Shown here: positions 43,701-52,400 of the stretch, one piece after another
Layout of the letters: each line of letters opens with the position of its first letter
How positions within the stretch are numbered: position 1 is the first letter of the stretch
Assembly (NCBI GenBank): GCA_004764695.1
Contig: SMSO01000004.1
Span: 771,501-835,500, forward strand
DNA: 64,000 nt
DNA from: Schizochytrium sp. TIO01
Lineage: Eukaryota; Sar; Bigyra; Thraustochytrida; Thraustochytriidae
Direction of reading: 5' to 3'
Position numbers and translations under genes: made by a program
Notes under the pieces: model-generated
The model's input: the letters and a program-made list of their open reading frames with translations, nothing else
Told to the model about the DNA's origin: nothing
The model's database searches: none

Positions 43701-44904
43701 GGGCTTTCCTAGAGATCTCGATATCGTTAAATGGAAAATCGTCTGGAATTTGCGCTCCATCCCGGGTCATGGCATGGCGAATAGCGGCATCTGGAAGGCC
43801 AGCTTTCAGCATGCGTTTATACTTGTCCAAAGGTCCAGATTGTGATGCAACAATGGGGGCTTGTTCAACAACTACTGGTTTGCTGGGCAGAGAAACCACA
43901 GGTGCTTCAGGTATTGGTTGCTGTTGTGCCGTTGAAGGCAGCATCATTTGTTGTGTTTCTGGAGATGAACTAGGACAGTTTTCTGTCCAGAAGTCCTCTG
44001 GTGCATCAACACCATCTCGTGCCATAGCATGACGCACGGCACCTTCGGGGAGACCTGCATTTTTCATCCTACGGTATTTCTCAAGGCTCGGTTTAAGTAT
44101 TGGTAGGGACCTTTCAGTTAATATCTGCGTATTTTTCTCTTCGTCTCTGCTGCTTTGAGCTGGGGCTGTAGGGGGTAGAAGTCTAGGTGGGCGAGGCTTG
44201 AGTTTACTTAAATCTGCTGCAGGTTCATCTGCGTTGGTATTTGTAGAGTTTTGCTCCTGTGCAAAGAGATCTATTGGTGCTGGTGGCGGAGGCGGAATAA
44301 AGCTAATATCAACTGTTTCTGCAGGCAGGGCTGGCGGTGACGGCAGGAGTGGAAGTCCCGAGGGCGGCGACAAAGGCGGCACAGGCGCCATTGAAGGTGG
44401 CTCTGATAGATTAAAATGGTGTGGTGCTATTGGCCTTTGAAGACCACGTGGGGTTGGAGGCAAAGGCGGAGGTAGCTCTTCATTGGACCACCTTTGCCCT
44501 CGTGGGCTTGGAACCTGAGCAGCAGATTGATCATCTTCATCCTTGCATTCATAGTCAAAGCTCTCCGCCTTGTCTCGCGTCAATTGTGACCTCGAGCTAA
44601 GGTCCTCCTCTGTTTCTTCACTAAGCGCCGTGAGAGTTTGACGCACCACGCTTTTGCTGACCTTCTTGGTCAAAGGTTTAGATCTCTTCGGAGTTCCTGA
44701 TGCTGAGCTCTTTGTGGCGATTGACTTCTTCAATTGATGTTCGCTTGGCGAATTCTTTGGGCTGTGAGACTTTGCTTCTTTCATTGCATGGTATTCATGA
44801 GACCCTCTTGATCTTCGTTTGGCGAATTGTTCGAGCTCTGCGAGGTCAGCGTCTGAAGGTGGAGGTGGTAGTGGAGGTGGCACCCGAGGAGGTTTTGAGG
44901 CCAT
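40759..44904 (-). CDS. Large proline-rich / coiled-coil protein with two repeated GLP modules
   Basis: 1381 residues, not assigned to a known family. The N-terminus has polyproline stretches (PPRVPPPLPPPP near residue 5, later PPPLPPTP and PPPPPAP) like actin-regulator ligands. Two copies of a 30-residue module follow (about residues 275-306 and 358-392): KYRRMKNAGLPEGAVRHAM and KYKRMLKAGLPDAAIRHAM, each then RDG and a Pro/Asp-rich end. Similar KYxxMLKxGLP motifs occur in WASH-complex CCDC53 and some protist formins (family memory, not searched). A Glu/Arg-rich region with 13-residue repeats (about 801-899) and a long coiled coil to the C-terminus follow, ending EYGPLPRGIASKLL. No FH2 domain is visible. 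The ATG at 44904 is first in frame. Probably a cytoskeletal scaffold. Confidence 0.8.
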   Translation of the reverse strand: MASKPPRVPPPLPPPPSDADLAELEQFAKRRSRGSHEYHAMKEAKSHSPKNSPSEHQLKKSIATKSSASGTPKRSKPLTKKVSKSVVRQTLTALSEETEEDLSSRSQLTRDKAESFDYECKDEDDQSAAQVPSPRGQRWSNEELPPPLPPTPRGLQRPIAPHHFNLSEPPSMAPVPPLSPPSGLPLLPSPPALPAETVDISFIPPPPPAPIDLFAQEQNSTNTNADEPAADLSKLKPRPPRLLPPTAPAQSSRDEEKNTQILTERSLPILKPSLEKYRRMKNAGLPEGAVRHAMARDGVDAPEDFWTENCPSSSPETQQMMLPSTAQQQPIPEAPVVSLPSKPVVVEQAPIVASQSGPLDKYKRMLKAGLPDAAIRHAMTRDGAQIPDDFPFNDIEISRKAPKESSKVDQLPEDVTRKEALASSSEISTLPVARAQQSLRSSRKLSKGQDLAKVSSVSTCPGEDEVVTSDNLEESINANSVLKALEIDRDIVGMGKRSNSSKQTSLTTRGEDEQSIISDAGSQASSASIESRTIRRLASLRKLSQQRRSSRSLGIVAEAANTSSSSAHSLPTEGSEHLKGNAGSSKAYQPNNIALTSNELNNDNNDLEDSRTGDNKNREGVRWDRPTLDNALATELLKATQGKEGKNLDRPDESKIVQTKNLERKSSSSSQGSKPTRELLVDKLRQERLRKQQEERLSLLKKHQEEEEEEEKEETASTAKEATTVGTRREFEQKELLQQNRDSEVSKTQEEGKDHSLKIEQNEDLFESQRLAELESERERLAQEIEQEDLARKSKENAIRKENDEERLRAAKEKEEEKERLQAAKEKEEEEERLQAAKEREEEEERLRAAKEREEEEERLRAAKEREEEEERLRAAKEREEEEERLRAAKEREEEEKRLAARRAREQEFRSALISRRNREQDQLSQMIKAQSQELRKIFDDDREELELQILSNFAEKRHVVALACLNQMKNNAPVSRVLEKDSGEKPRSLSIGFTRRRRSSAHDHNPTDLLDKITIVAQKIEEKQTEVDETLRKSAKTVNDIEALKLKILECKDLLAKSAFPENQVQDKLRELEAVNSLQRTLQDAEFRGHHKRRKDLLEQIQGLEDAEQRRVVQTAEARTNEAIGDIRRKLRLAQTKANENYAKQVSGIQEKSKEVLATVQRKTTSQFRQAISGQLNSLRQNKPQLAATLEDLKKQRIAAEREGAILAREMQQHGLPSVSSIEAANQYIQKMRTDCGADQERKISVIKRDLEGGWAKMRAIGLDEEQAKHRLVLLQKLELSAHATPDLLSKYRREIAKCQGLIPMLLAETEIAKLQAEVEACAMQLEKTDLDEATERDALMTINRRSDTIQDIQKEKLNRFNKWETEYGPLPRGIASKLL
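42208..42496 (-). repeat. 39-bp coding minisatellite (13-residue repeat)
   Basis: About seven 39-bp units inside the coiled-coil gene encode RLRAAKEREEEEE and close variants (RLQAAKEKEEEEE). Unit starts are exactly 39 bp apart (for example 42242, 42281, 42320, 42359). The central units are nearly identical in DNA, so they expanded recently or are homogenised. Confidence 0.9.
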
Positions 44905-45717
44905 CGTCCCGCGACAGTTGCAGGCCCAAATCACGCAAAGACTGTTTCCACTTTGTAGCGACCTTGGCCAGTCTGCCAAGTTGTTGCTTTTGGTCGCGGT
45001 ACTTTGGCTTCTGCTCCTATTGAAATATGTTCTTCTTCTTCTCAGTTAGGCTGCTAGGAACTTCTACCCTAGCGAACCGAGCATAGCCGAGATGGAAACC
45101 AGCGATGCTGCCTGCAGTCTCCCTGCGTCCCGGGTCAAATTTTGTGAACGTTAGTGCAGGGCAATCCACCAAAGCCCGTGGTCCTTGCAAAATCACCTCA
45201 GGACCCAGCAAAACATCCGTTTGTGCTCTCTGGTGTCAGTACTACTAGGAAACTCAGCATGCCACTTCTTTTGTAGTACAGCTCCAAATAGGTGATGGTA
45301 ATATCCGCACCACCCAGGTGAGTGACTCAACGGACATATGCCTACGAATGGTAAAGAAGACAGCGTGCGGAAGTTCTCAACTTGAGACAGCTTGCTAGCA
45401 AAGGTGCCCTTTGTTGCGTGCGCTTAAGACTGCGCTCATTTACAAAAGAACAGAAAGGAGCTGGAGATAATAATAGTATTGTTAGCACTGACAAATTAGT
45501 AGAGAGTACAATAAAGGCCATTGCTGGCATATAAGAGCGACGAAGAATAGATTCTCAGTACGGGACATGACAGCTGCGTGTTGAGAGTTCTGTCAGCAGA
45601 TTGGTTGAATAGGACGCTTCTTGAGCTTTGAAACCTGGACGTAGTGAAGAGGATAGGTGGCTTTGAGGTAGTGAAATTCTTGAAAGATTTAGCAGACAAA
45701 GAACGGGTTAAACCGTC
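44905..45717. promoter_or_regulatory. Divergent promoter region (coiled-coil gene / androglobin-like gene)
   Basis: 813 bp between two head-to-head start codons, so both promoters should be here. The coiled-coil frame is open upstream to 44979 without an ATG. I could not identify X-box or other elements by eye. Confidence 0.5.
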
Positions 45718-48700
45718 ATGGGTAAGGCAGCTAAGCCGGTTAGCAAAGGTGGCGCTCCTGCTGCTGGTGCAGTATTTCAAACAGGATTACCGGATGTTGA
45801 ACCATGGCCACATGTTGAGAACTATCAGAAGGACGAGTCCGAGAATACAGACTCTACCGTAGAGGTCAAACTTAATGGAACCAATGATGACACCTTCCAG
45901 CACGACTCGAATAAGGGATCAACTTCTCTTCGTGAGTGGGGCAAGCCTACTGAAGATGAGGAAATGCCTTTAGTAGTGAGTAAAATTAAAGGCTACGATA
46001 GTAAAACCTGCAAGTGGGTTTCCCTTTCAGAGTATTGTACAGAATCGGTCTTAGGAAATGTGGGTGATGACGGTCAATCTACAGATAAATGGGATATCCG
46101 GCGTATGAAAGCCGGGAGCCTTGAATTTCGCTCAAGTCTTCAGATTTTATCCTCTGGAACTATAGATTTTAGTCAAAGATTTCCATGGCTCCGGGTTGAA
46201 GAACGTGAACCTCGGACTGTCCAAGGTACGGACAAGTCTGAAGGCGCCACTCTCGAAAAGAAGCAACGAATCTTTGCAGTTCAAGTGTACTTTGATGGAA
46301 GACTCCGAGAAATCTTAGTAGATGATCTAGTCCCAATGGATGGAGACAAAATTCTCTTGGCTCATGAGATTGTAGAAGTTCCTGCGGACGATGAAGTAGA
46401 GGAGGTAAATGAAAAGAATAAGCAGGAGAACGTTAAAGCAGAAACTTCAAAAGGAGGAAAAGGCAAGCCCAAGCAGAATGAGAAAGAAGAAAAGCAAGAT
46501 AAGGAAGCTGAGGAGGAAAAACCAGTCAAGAAAGAGCCTAGAGCACCCAGGTTTAAGACAATTATGTGGTGCACCCTATTAGAAAAGGCAATAGTTTGGG
46601 CCCAGAATGAATTTGGCGGTAAAGCTGGCAAAACTCACCCTTTAGTTCTGTTGGGGCCATGTGTTTCTCTCGAAGGGGAGATGACTAATCTTGACCTGGG
46701 CAAGTTCTCTCCAAAAGAATCGGACTGGGCCCACCTGCGCGTACCCCAAGAGTCTGACTTTGTTTTTCCATCGTGGGACGAGTGGATGCGAGCAAAGGCA
46801 GAAGCAAAGAATAGTCATGATGAAGATGCGCTTGCAATTCTAGAAGGTGCCGGGGAAGCAGCCAAGGAAAAGAAGAAGCTTCACCTTGCTGCTAAATATG
46901 CTGCAGCGGATGCCCCTCAAGTGGAAGGAACTACAGAAGAACAACAACATCAAGCAAAAGAAAAGGAAAAGAAGAAGAGGGAAAAGGAAAAGAAGTCAAA
47001 ACGTAAGAAGAAAGGAAAGAAATCTCGCGATTCTGAAGATGAGTTTCTACCTCTCAATATAGCTGCCTTTGAAACAGCAGTAACTCAACATAAAACAGCT
47101 CTCGCTGAAGCAATCAGAAACCATAGGCCCCTTTGCAAGAATTTTGAACTTCTAAGAGCTTCGGGTAAAGCTCGTGCACGGATTTGCTTAAGTCGAGGAA
47201 AGGTACCTCTTCTTCCGGAGGATGCTGAGCCACTGGATCCAGAAGATCAAAACTTAAGGCAAAAAATTCTCTCTTTAGCAATGGGGAAATGGGAAGAGGT
47301 CGAAGTTGAGTTCAGGCCAAACTTTCTTTATTATATCGCGGAGGTTGGGGATCAGCGTGTTCGTCTTGTTGGTGAGCCAAAGATTGTTTCCAAAGGCACA
47401 TTGGAAACGTTTCCTTCACGAACTCAGCAAACCTTTTGGATTCAAAGAAAGGATTTGTTAGCAATTCAAGCACAAATCGATGTATGGCAATGTTTTAACC
47501 CTGAGCAAGATGCCTGCAGAATTTTATACGATTGCAACCAACCTTCTGAAGATGATTATCCAAAAGATTGTGGATATGCGCTTATACTGCCTCCGACGGG
47601 TGTAAATCAAAGTCTCGAGAACCTTCCACATGAAGCTAGCTTTACCCTTGTTTTGTCCAGAAGCGGGCCCTTGAAGAACGCGCATGCAAAGCTGCAGATT
47701 GCGACATTCATGAGTGGTTTTGTGGCTATTGAGCAGGACATTATGAGGTGTTTTGAAAACATTGGGTCTAAAACAACAGGGCAATGCCCCGAAGGAGTGG
47801 ACGTGAAAACCTATCATATCAACTTGGCAGCAGGAATTACATGCTACCGCATAAATCTCTCTTTGAACGCAATCCACGCGTATGCTCTTGATGCGTCTCA
47901 TGATTTGAACATTCATTTAGTTGGCATTGATCCCCTCGAAAACATGGTTCCAAGGTCATTACCAGTTCTGGATGCTTGGAAAGTAATCCGAGATCACGTA
48001 GGGGGTAGTGGCGACTCTGCTGAAAGGTTCTTGAAAAATGAGATCATTGACCTACCACGTGTGAAGCCCAAGGATTGGCAGTGTATCGCTCGGTATAGAG
48101 TGATGATGAATAAGGGAGAAGAAAGTGAAGAGTCATCAGAAGACACTGTCTCTCTCACAAAGCCCTGCTGTGCTACCGTAGAATTCCAGAACCCTGCTCA
48201 TAGGGAATTTTTGCAGATATGGGAAATCAACAATGAAACTGGCACACATTATCGCAGAGACTCATGTGGCATGTGGATGGCTCCAGTGTACAAACAAAAT
48301 AGAGTTGTTGACTTGATGTTTGTGTTAGTAAACTCCAGGGATGAGGGAATTATCCCTCCTGTCACATGCAAATTGAGCCTTGCATCACTTTCTGGATTCG
48401 AAAAGCTTGAGCGCTTATCTACATCCACAAGTGAACTTTTCGAGGGCGAATATATTGGTAACAACAAACGTTTGATGTTTCGGGAGTACTTTGAGGTCAT
48501 TCCCGAAGTTCTTAGCCTTCGTGTTGACATGAAAAACGACCAAGTACCATTTAAGGTGCAACTAATTTCGCAAGATGTTGAAGCCCAACTTGCAACGTGC
48601 AAGCTAGGTACTGATGCCGACGAGCTCATCGCAGAATACTCTTCAGAAAACCTTGCTTGTGGCTCTCTACCAGGCGTAGTTGAACTACATACTATCCCTT

Positions 48701-49068
48701 CTCAAGTAAGAGAGCAAGTTCGAGCTTCGCCTACTCGACGTTTGGTCATACAGGGTATAATCATGGACGAGAGTTTCTTCAGTCGTCCACCCTATTGGGC
48801 AACAAAACAGTTTCCCCAAAACTATGAAAACGAACAATGTAACCAGAACCAGAACCCCAAATCTGTCTTGTTTCAAATTAGAGCGATTGCAAGCGAACCA
48901 TTAATTCTGAAGAGAGAGACAACATGGGAGACCGCACTTCTCCGAATTCAGGCAGACTGGGAAGCCGAGCATCCTGGTCGAGCTGAAAAGGGAAGAGTTT
49001 TGCGAGAAGGATTCCGCACCGGATTTTTCGATGCGCTTCCCAGCAATCTTAATGGAGGAGAGCAATAA
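45718..49068 (+). CDS. Degenerate calpain-like / androglobin-like protein
   Basis: 1116 residues. Around residues 180-215 the sequence IFAVQVYFDGRLREILVDDL followed by VPMD matches the strand before the calpain helix, and about residue 280 IMWCTLLEKAIVWAQNEFGG matches the calpain LLEKAYAK segment. The Cys-containing QGxLGDCW motif is not visible, so the protease is probably inactive. This degenerate calpain start plus WEAEHPGRAEKG near the end resembles androglobin, a ciliary/sperm protein (family knowledge). I cannot see a globin domain or an IQ motif. A Lys/Glu-rich insertion lies between the two calpain segments and a second follows. The stop at 49066 is doubtful, because coding-like sequence continues in another frame. 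The ATG at 45718 is first in frame. Confidence 0.68.
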   Translation: MGKAAKPVSKGGAPAAGAVFQTGLPDVEPWPHVENYQKDESENTDSTVEVKLNGTNDDTFQHDSNKGSTSLREWGKPTEDEEMPLVVSKIKGYDSKTCKWVSLSEYCTESVLGNVGDDGQSTDKWDIRRMKAGSLEFRSSLQILSSGTIDFSQRFPWLRVEEREPRTVQGTDKSEGATLEKKQRIFAVQVYFDGRLREILVDDLVPMDGDKILLAHEIVEVPADDEVEEVNEKNKQENVKAETSKGGKGKPKQNEKEEKQDKEAEEEKPVKKEPRAPRFKTIMWCTLLEKAIVWAQNEFGGKAGKTHPLVLLGPCVSLEGEMTNLDLGKFSPKESDWAHLRVPQESDFVFPSWDEWMRAKAEAKNSHDEDALAILEGAGEAAKEKKKLHLAAKYAAADAPQVEGTTEEQQHQAKEKEKKKREKEKKSKRKKKGKKSRDSEDEFLPLNIAAFETAVTQHKTALAEAIRNHRPLCKNFELLRASGKARARICLSRGKVPLLPEDAEPLDPEDQNLRQKILSLAMGKWEEVEVEFRPNFLYYIAEVGDQRVRLVGEPKIVSKGTLETFPSRTQQTFWIQRKDLLAIQAQIDVWQCFNPEQDACRILYDCNQPSEDDYPKDCGYALILPPTGVNQSLENLPHEASFTLVLSRSGPLKNAHAKLQIATFMSGFVAIEQDIMRCFENIGSKTTGQCPEGVDVKTYHINLAAGITCYRINLSLNAIHAYALDASHDLNIHLVGIDPLENMVPRSLPVLDAWKVIRDHVGGSGDSAERFLKNEIIDLPRVKPKDWQCIARYRVMMNKGEESEESSEDTVSLTKPCCATVEFQNPAHREFLQIWEINNETGTHYRRDSCGMWMAPVYKQNRVVDLMFVLVNSRDEGIIPPVTCKLSLASLSGFEKLERLSTSTSELFEGEYIGNNKRLMFREYFEVIPEVLSLRVDMKNDQVPFKVQLISQDVEAQLATCKLGTDADELIAEYSSENLACGSLPGVVELHTIPSQVREQVRASPTRRLVIQGIIMDESFFSRPPYWATKQFPQNYENEQCNQNQNPKSVLFQIRAIASEPLILKRETTWETALLRIQADWEAEHPGRAEKGRVLREGFRTGFFDALPSNLNGGEQ

Positions 49069-49369
49069 GCCACCGGAGAAGGGAAGCAAACAGCACCCGC
49101 CTGAGGTTGATAAGCTTGCTGGAGCTCAGGAAGCACGCCTTGCAGCTCGGAAGCGTCTTTCGACAAAAATGGATAAAAATGGCAATGTGTTTTGGCGACG
49201 ATGCCCCGTACCAGCAAATGATGAAGATGAATTTATTCTGGATGAATACCAGAACCGTCAAGAGAGTATTATATTTGATGAGGAATATCTTCAGAAGCGG
49301 CGTAGTCAGCGTGCTGAATGGTATCAACAATATTCTACCCGTACAGAAAGTAAATCCGAGATTTCTTAA
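49058..49369 (+). CDS. Likely C-terminal exon of the androglobin-like gene
   Basis: This frame, open to the stop at 49369, gives a charged protein-like tail (EARLAARKRLSTKMDKNGNV, then DEDEFILDEYQNRQE). It overlaps the end of the preceding frame. A 61-bp intron from GTTTTG at 48997 to AATGGAG at 49057 would join the frames in phase and give about 1196 residues. A one-base indel is the alternative. An ATG at 49031 could instead start a separate small gene, which I think is less likely. The stop is 54 bp from the convergent EF-hand gene. Confidence 0.45.
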   Translation, partial: ESNKPPEKGSKQHPPEVDKLAGAQEARLAARKRLSTKMDKNGNVFWRRCPVPANDEDEFILDEYQNRQESIIFDEEYLQKRRSQRAEWYQQYSTRTESKSEIS

Positions 49370-49423
49370 GAAATTTTTAATATTCAAAACTAGAGCTCCA
49401 AATTATCCTGAAATAATTCAATT

Positions 49424-52400
49424 CTACCTGCAGAACTGGGATCGAGAACTTTCATCAGCCCATGTCTTCCTATAAATCCCAAGTTGCAGTTGATATTTAA
49501 AGATGTCGTCCGTCGTTCGCTGAATACGCTCTCCGCATGGTAATACAAGCGATTCTTCATGAATAGGGGAGTCAATTGTACTCCACTGAACTTCGATCCA
49601 AACCTCTTTGGCTTTCACTTTAACAATGCGTCCTGCAATTGTCCTCCAACAAGGAATATTTTGCTTCTCCGAAAAAATTACAAGATCACCAAGTGTGAGC
49701 TCATTGCGTGTACATGGGAGTTGAAAGTCATTTTTCGCTGTTGATGGTTTTGGTATGCGAACTCGAGCTTCTTCGGCTGAAAGTGTTGAGGCAATTAAAA
49801 TGGAGCTGGGAACAGATTTTCGTTCTCCTGATGAATTTGTAGCAAACACTTGAACTTCAACTAGGGTGTCTGGCTTGAGGCCAGAGACACGAGTCATACA
49901 ACTTTTTCCTTGATAGCCAGTTTCCCACGGTGTTACGCTAGATTGCACAGCTATCTTATCATACTTTTTGCTTATCGTTCCTTTTTGTTCCTTGTTGCTT
50001 GATTTTGGCTTCTTTGAAGCTTTCTGACTTGTTCTCAGCATTCTGTATTCAACACTATATTGAGCACACCCACTACTTGGAGGACCCCAGCGCACCAAAA
50101 AGCTGTCGGCGAAGGCTTCTACAAGTACAGGTTTTGTAGGTTGATCAGGTGCAGTTTCAAAATTTGCACGAGGAGACCACGGACTCTCAAAGGTCTTTCC
50201 CTCAAACGAAACGCACTTTGCAAGGATGCGAACAGTGTATTTGGTGTTTGGGCTTAGATCCGGAATTGCCCATGATGTGCCAGTTGTTTCATGTACTTTA
50301 CTATACTCAGCGGACTTGATTTCGATTTTGTAAACATGGTTCATTTGACCGCCCCCATGCGTCGACGTATTTGCCCATAGTTGAAATGTTTCCTGTGAAT
50401 AAGCAACTGCATTATATAATGAATTTGTTGCTTCATTTGGAACCTCGTAGACTTTCCATTTCAGCGTCGCACTTTGGCCTAGTATACGAACACGTGGAAC
50501 ACTAGGTGGAGCCAGAGGTAGTACAGTACATGGGTTGGAGAAGTTACCCATGTTGCCGTGAGGATTACTTTCACGGACCATGAATTTATACGAAACTCCT
50601 GTTTGCAGACCCACTACTTGACAACACGTCTGTTTCCCGCGATAAACAATCAATCCAGTTTGGTCCCTTGTTAACCCGTCAATACTGAGATCATACGCCA
50701 AGACTTCGTAGTATGAACCGGCCATGGTTGTTGAAAGAGCTGAAACCTTCTGGTCAACACTTCTTGGAGAACCTTGAGAAGACCAAGTCTTTGTTAAATT
50801 AGATGAAATTGTAGCAACAGGCACGTTCTGTGATGAGTTGGAACGTCTGGCATCACGGGAAGAAGCCTTGGAGGACGTTTTAGAGTTATTCCAAGTTAAA
50901 ATGCAATGCGCTACCTGGCCTTCATACTTGCAGCGTAACGCTTGGAAATGGGCAGGGGCATTCGGGGTTGTATAAAACGTTTTACGCTTAGGCGGGGACG
51001 CACCAAATGAATTGAATGCAGTGACTCGAAAGGTGTAGCTATGATTTGGCTCAAGCCCAGATACGACGTAACGGCCCTCAGGAGGCGATGGCGGGTTCGT
51101 ACGAGTAGGAGGGTCTTTCCAAAGAGTTTCGAATTTCCCATTTTCTACTCGCTCAATGCAGAAGAAACTTACTTGATTGTTCTGTCCTTGTTGAATTGAA
51201 TAAGCGAGAGTAAGAGATGTTGTATCTGAGAGATGGTCAACACGGGATACACTCACATTACCGGGAGGTTTGGAGGCCTCTTTCAGGGACGCGAATTGAT
51301 ATTTATTGATCTTTTTCTGCCGTGCCAGTGCTGACAAGAAGATTAGCCCGCGTTGTAGTTGCGCTCTTTGTTCCCGCCAATTCATGGCAATCTCAGACGG
51401 CGCTCCAGCAATCACAAGTGCTTGCTGAACCTTTTCTTCCAAAGACAGCTCGTACATGTGGTTTTGGGATGTATAATTAGTGCCTGTTCTTGAATAAGGA
51501 TTGAACGGTGCTTTTGCTTGTAAAAATTGACGCGCTGTTATCTGGAGAATCACATCCATATTTACGGTGCCTGAAAGAAGGTCCCCTTCAACTCCGCACC
51601 CTGGAAATGCATGAACTAGCCGCTTTTCTTCGTGAAGTCTCAACTGAATACCTGCCTTTGTGAGCATTGTGCGAAATAAATCAACCGGAAGCTCCCGCAG
51701 CATCTTTTTATAATACGATTGTAGTTTTGTATCGTCTCCGAAACCAGAGTAAGCCTTTGAAATTACGGTTTGAAATACAGCTGCAAGGTTTATGTCGGAG
51801 TTGGAGTTGGAGATCACTTTCACAAGTACGCTCCGCAAGTGAACCCAGTTCCAATCTTTAGAGCTTGAAAACGCGAAAGATCTTGGGGGAAGTTGATTCC
51901 AGGTGGATGTACACTCTGCTCGAGTTGCATATCCCTCGGACCATTGCGTGAATGTTGCTAAGAGTCCTTTAGCATCAATAGCTTTGAGTGCACGGCCAAC
52001 ATCTCGCCAAAGTTCAGCACGATCAGATGCCGCAAAGCCTTGCGTGAAGGCAGGAGAATCAATCAAGCGCACCAAGCTCTCTGCTTGCGCTCTTGCATTT
52101 TTTTGCTCCAACCAAAGAGTAAATTGGTGATCAGCTCCCTGCTGATAATCAGATGACTTGTCACGCCGCCCGTTCCAGAGTTTTTCTATGGTGTTTGTTT
52201 TGAGGTCAGCCTCTTCAACGAGGTTCTGAGAAAAGAGATGATCTGCCCGCAGCACTTTGCTCCGGCATTTCTCTAGGTCAGAAAGACTAATTGCATTGAT
52301 GTAATTCTCGTAGGATAATTTGAGAAGGGCCTGAAGAAGGGGGTCCACTGCGTCGAGAGGTTGGTTTAATTTGTCCTTAGCTTTGCAATCGGTCGGAAAA

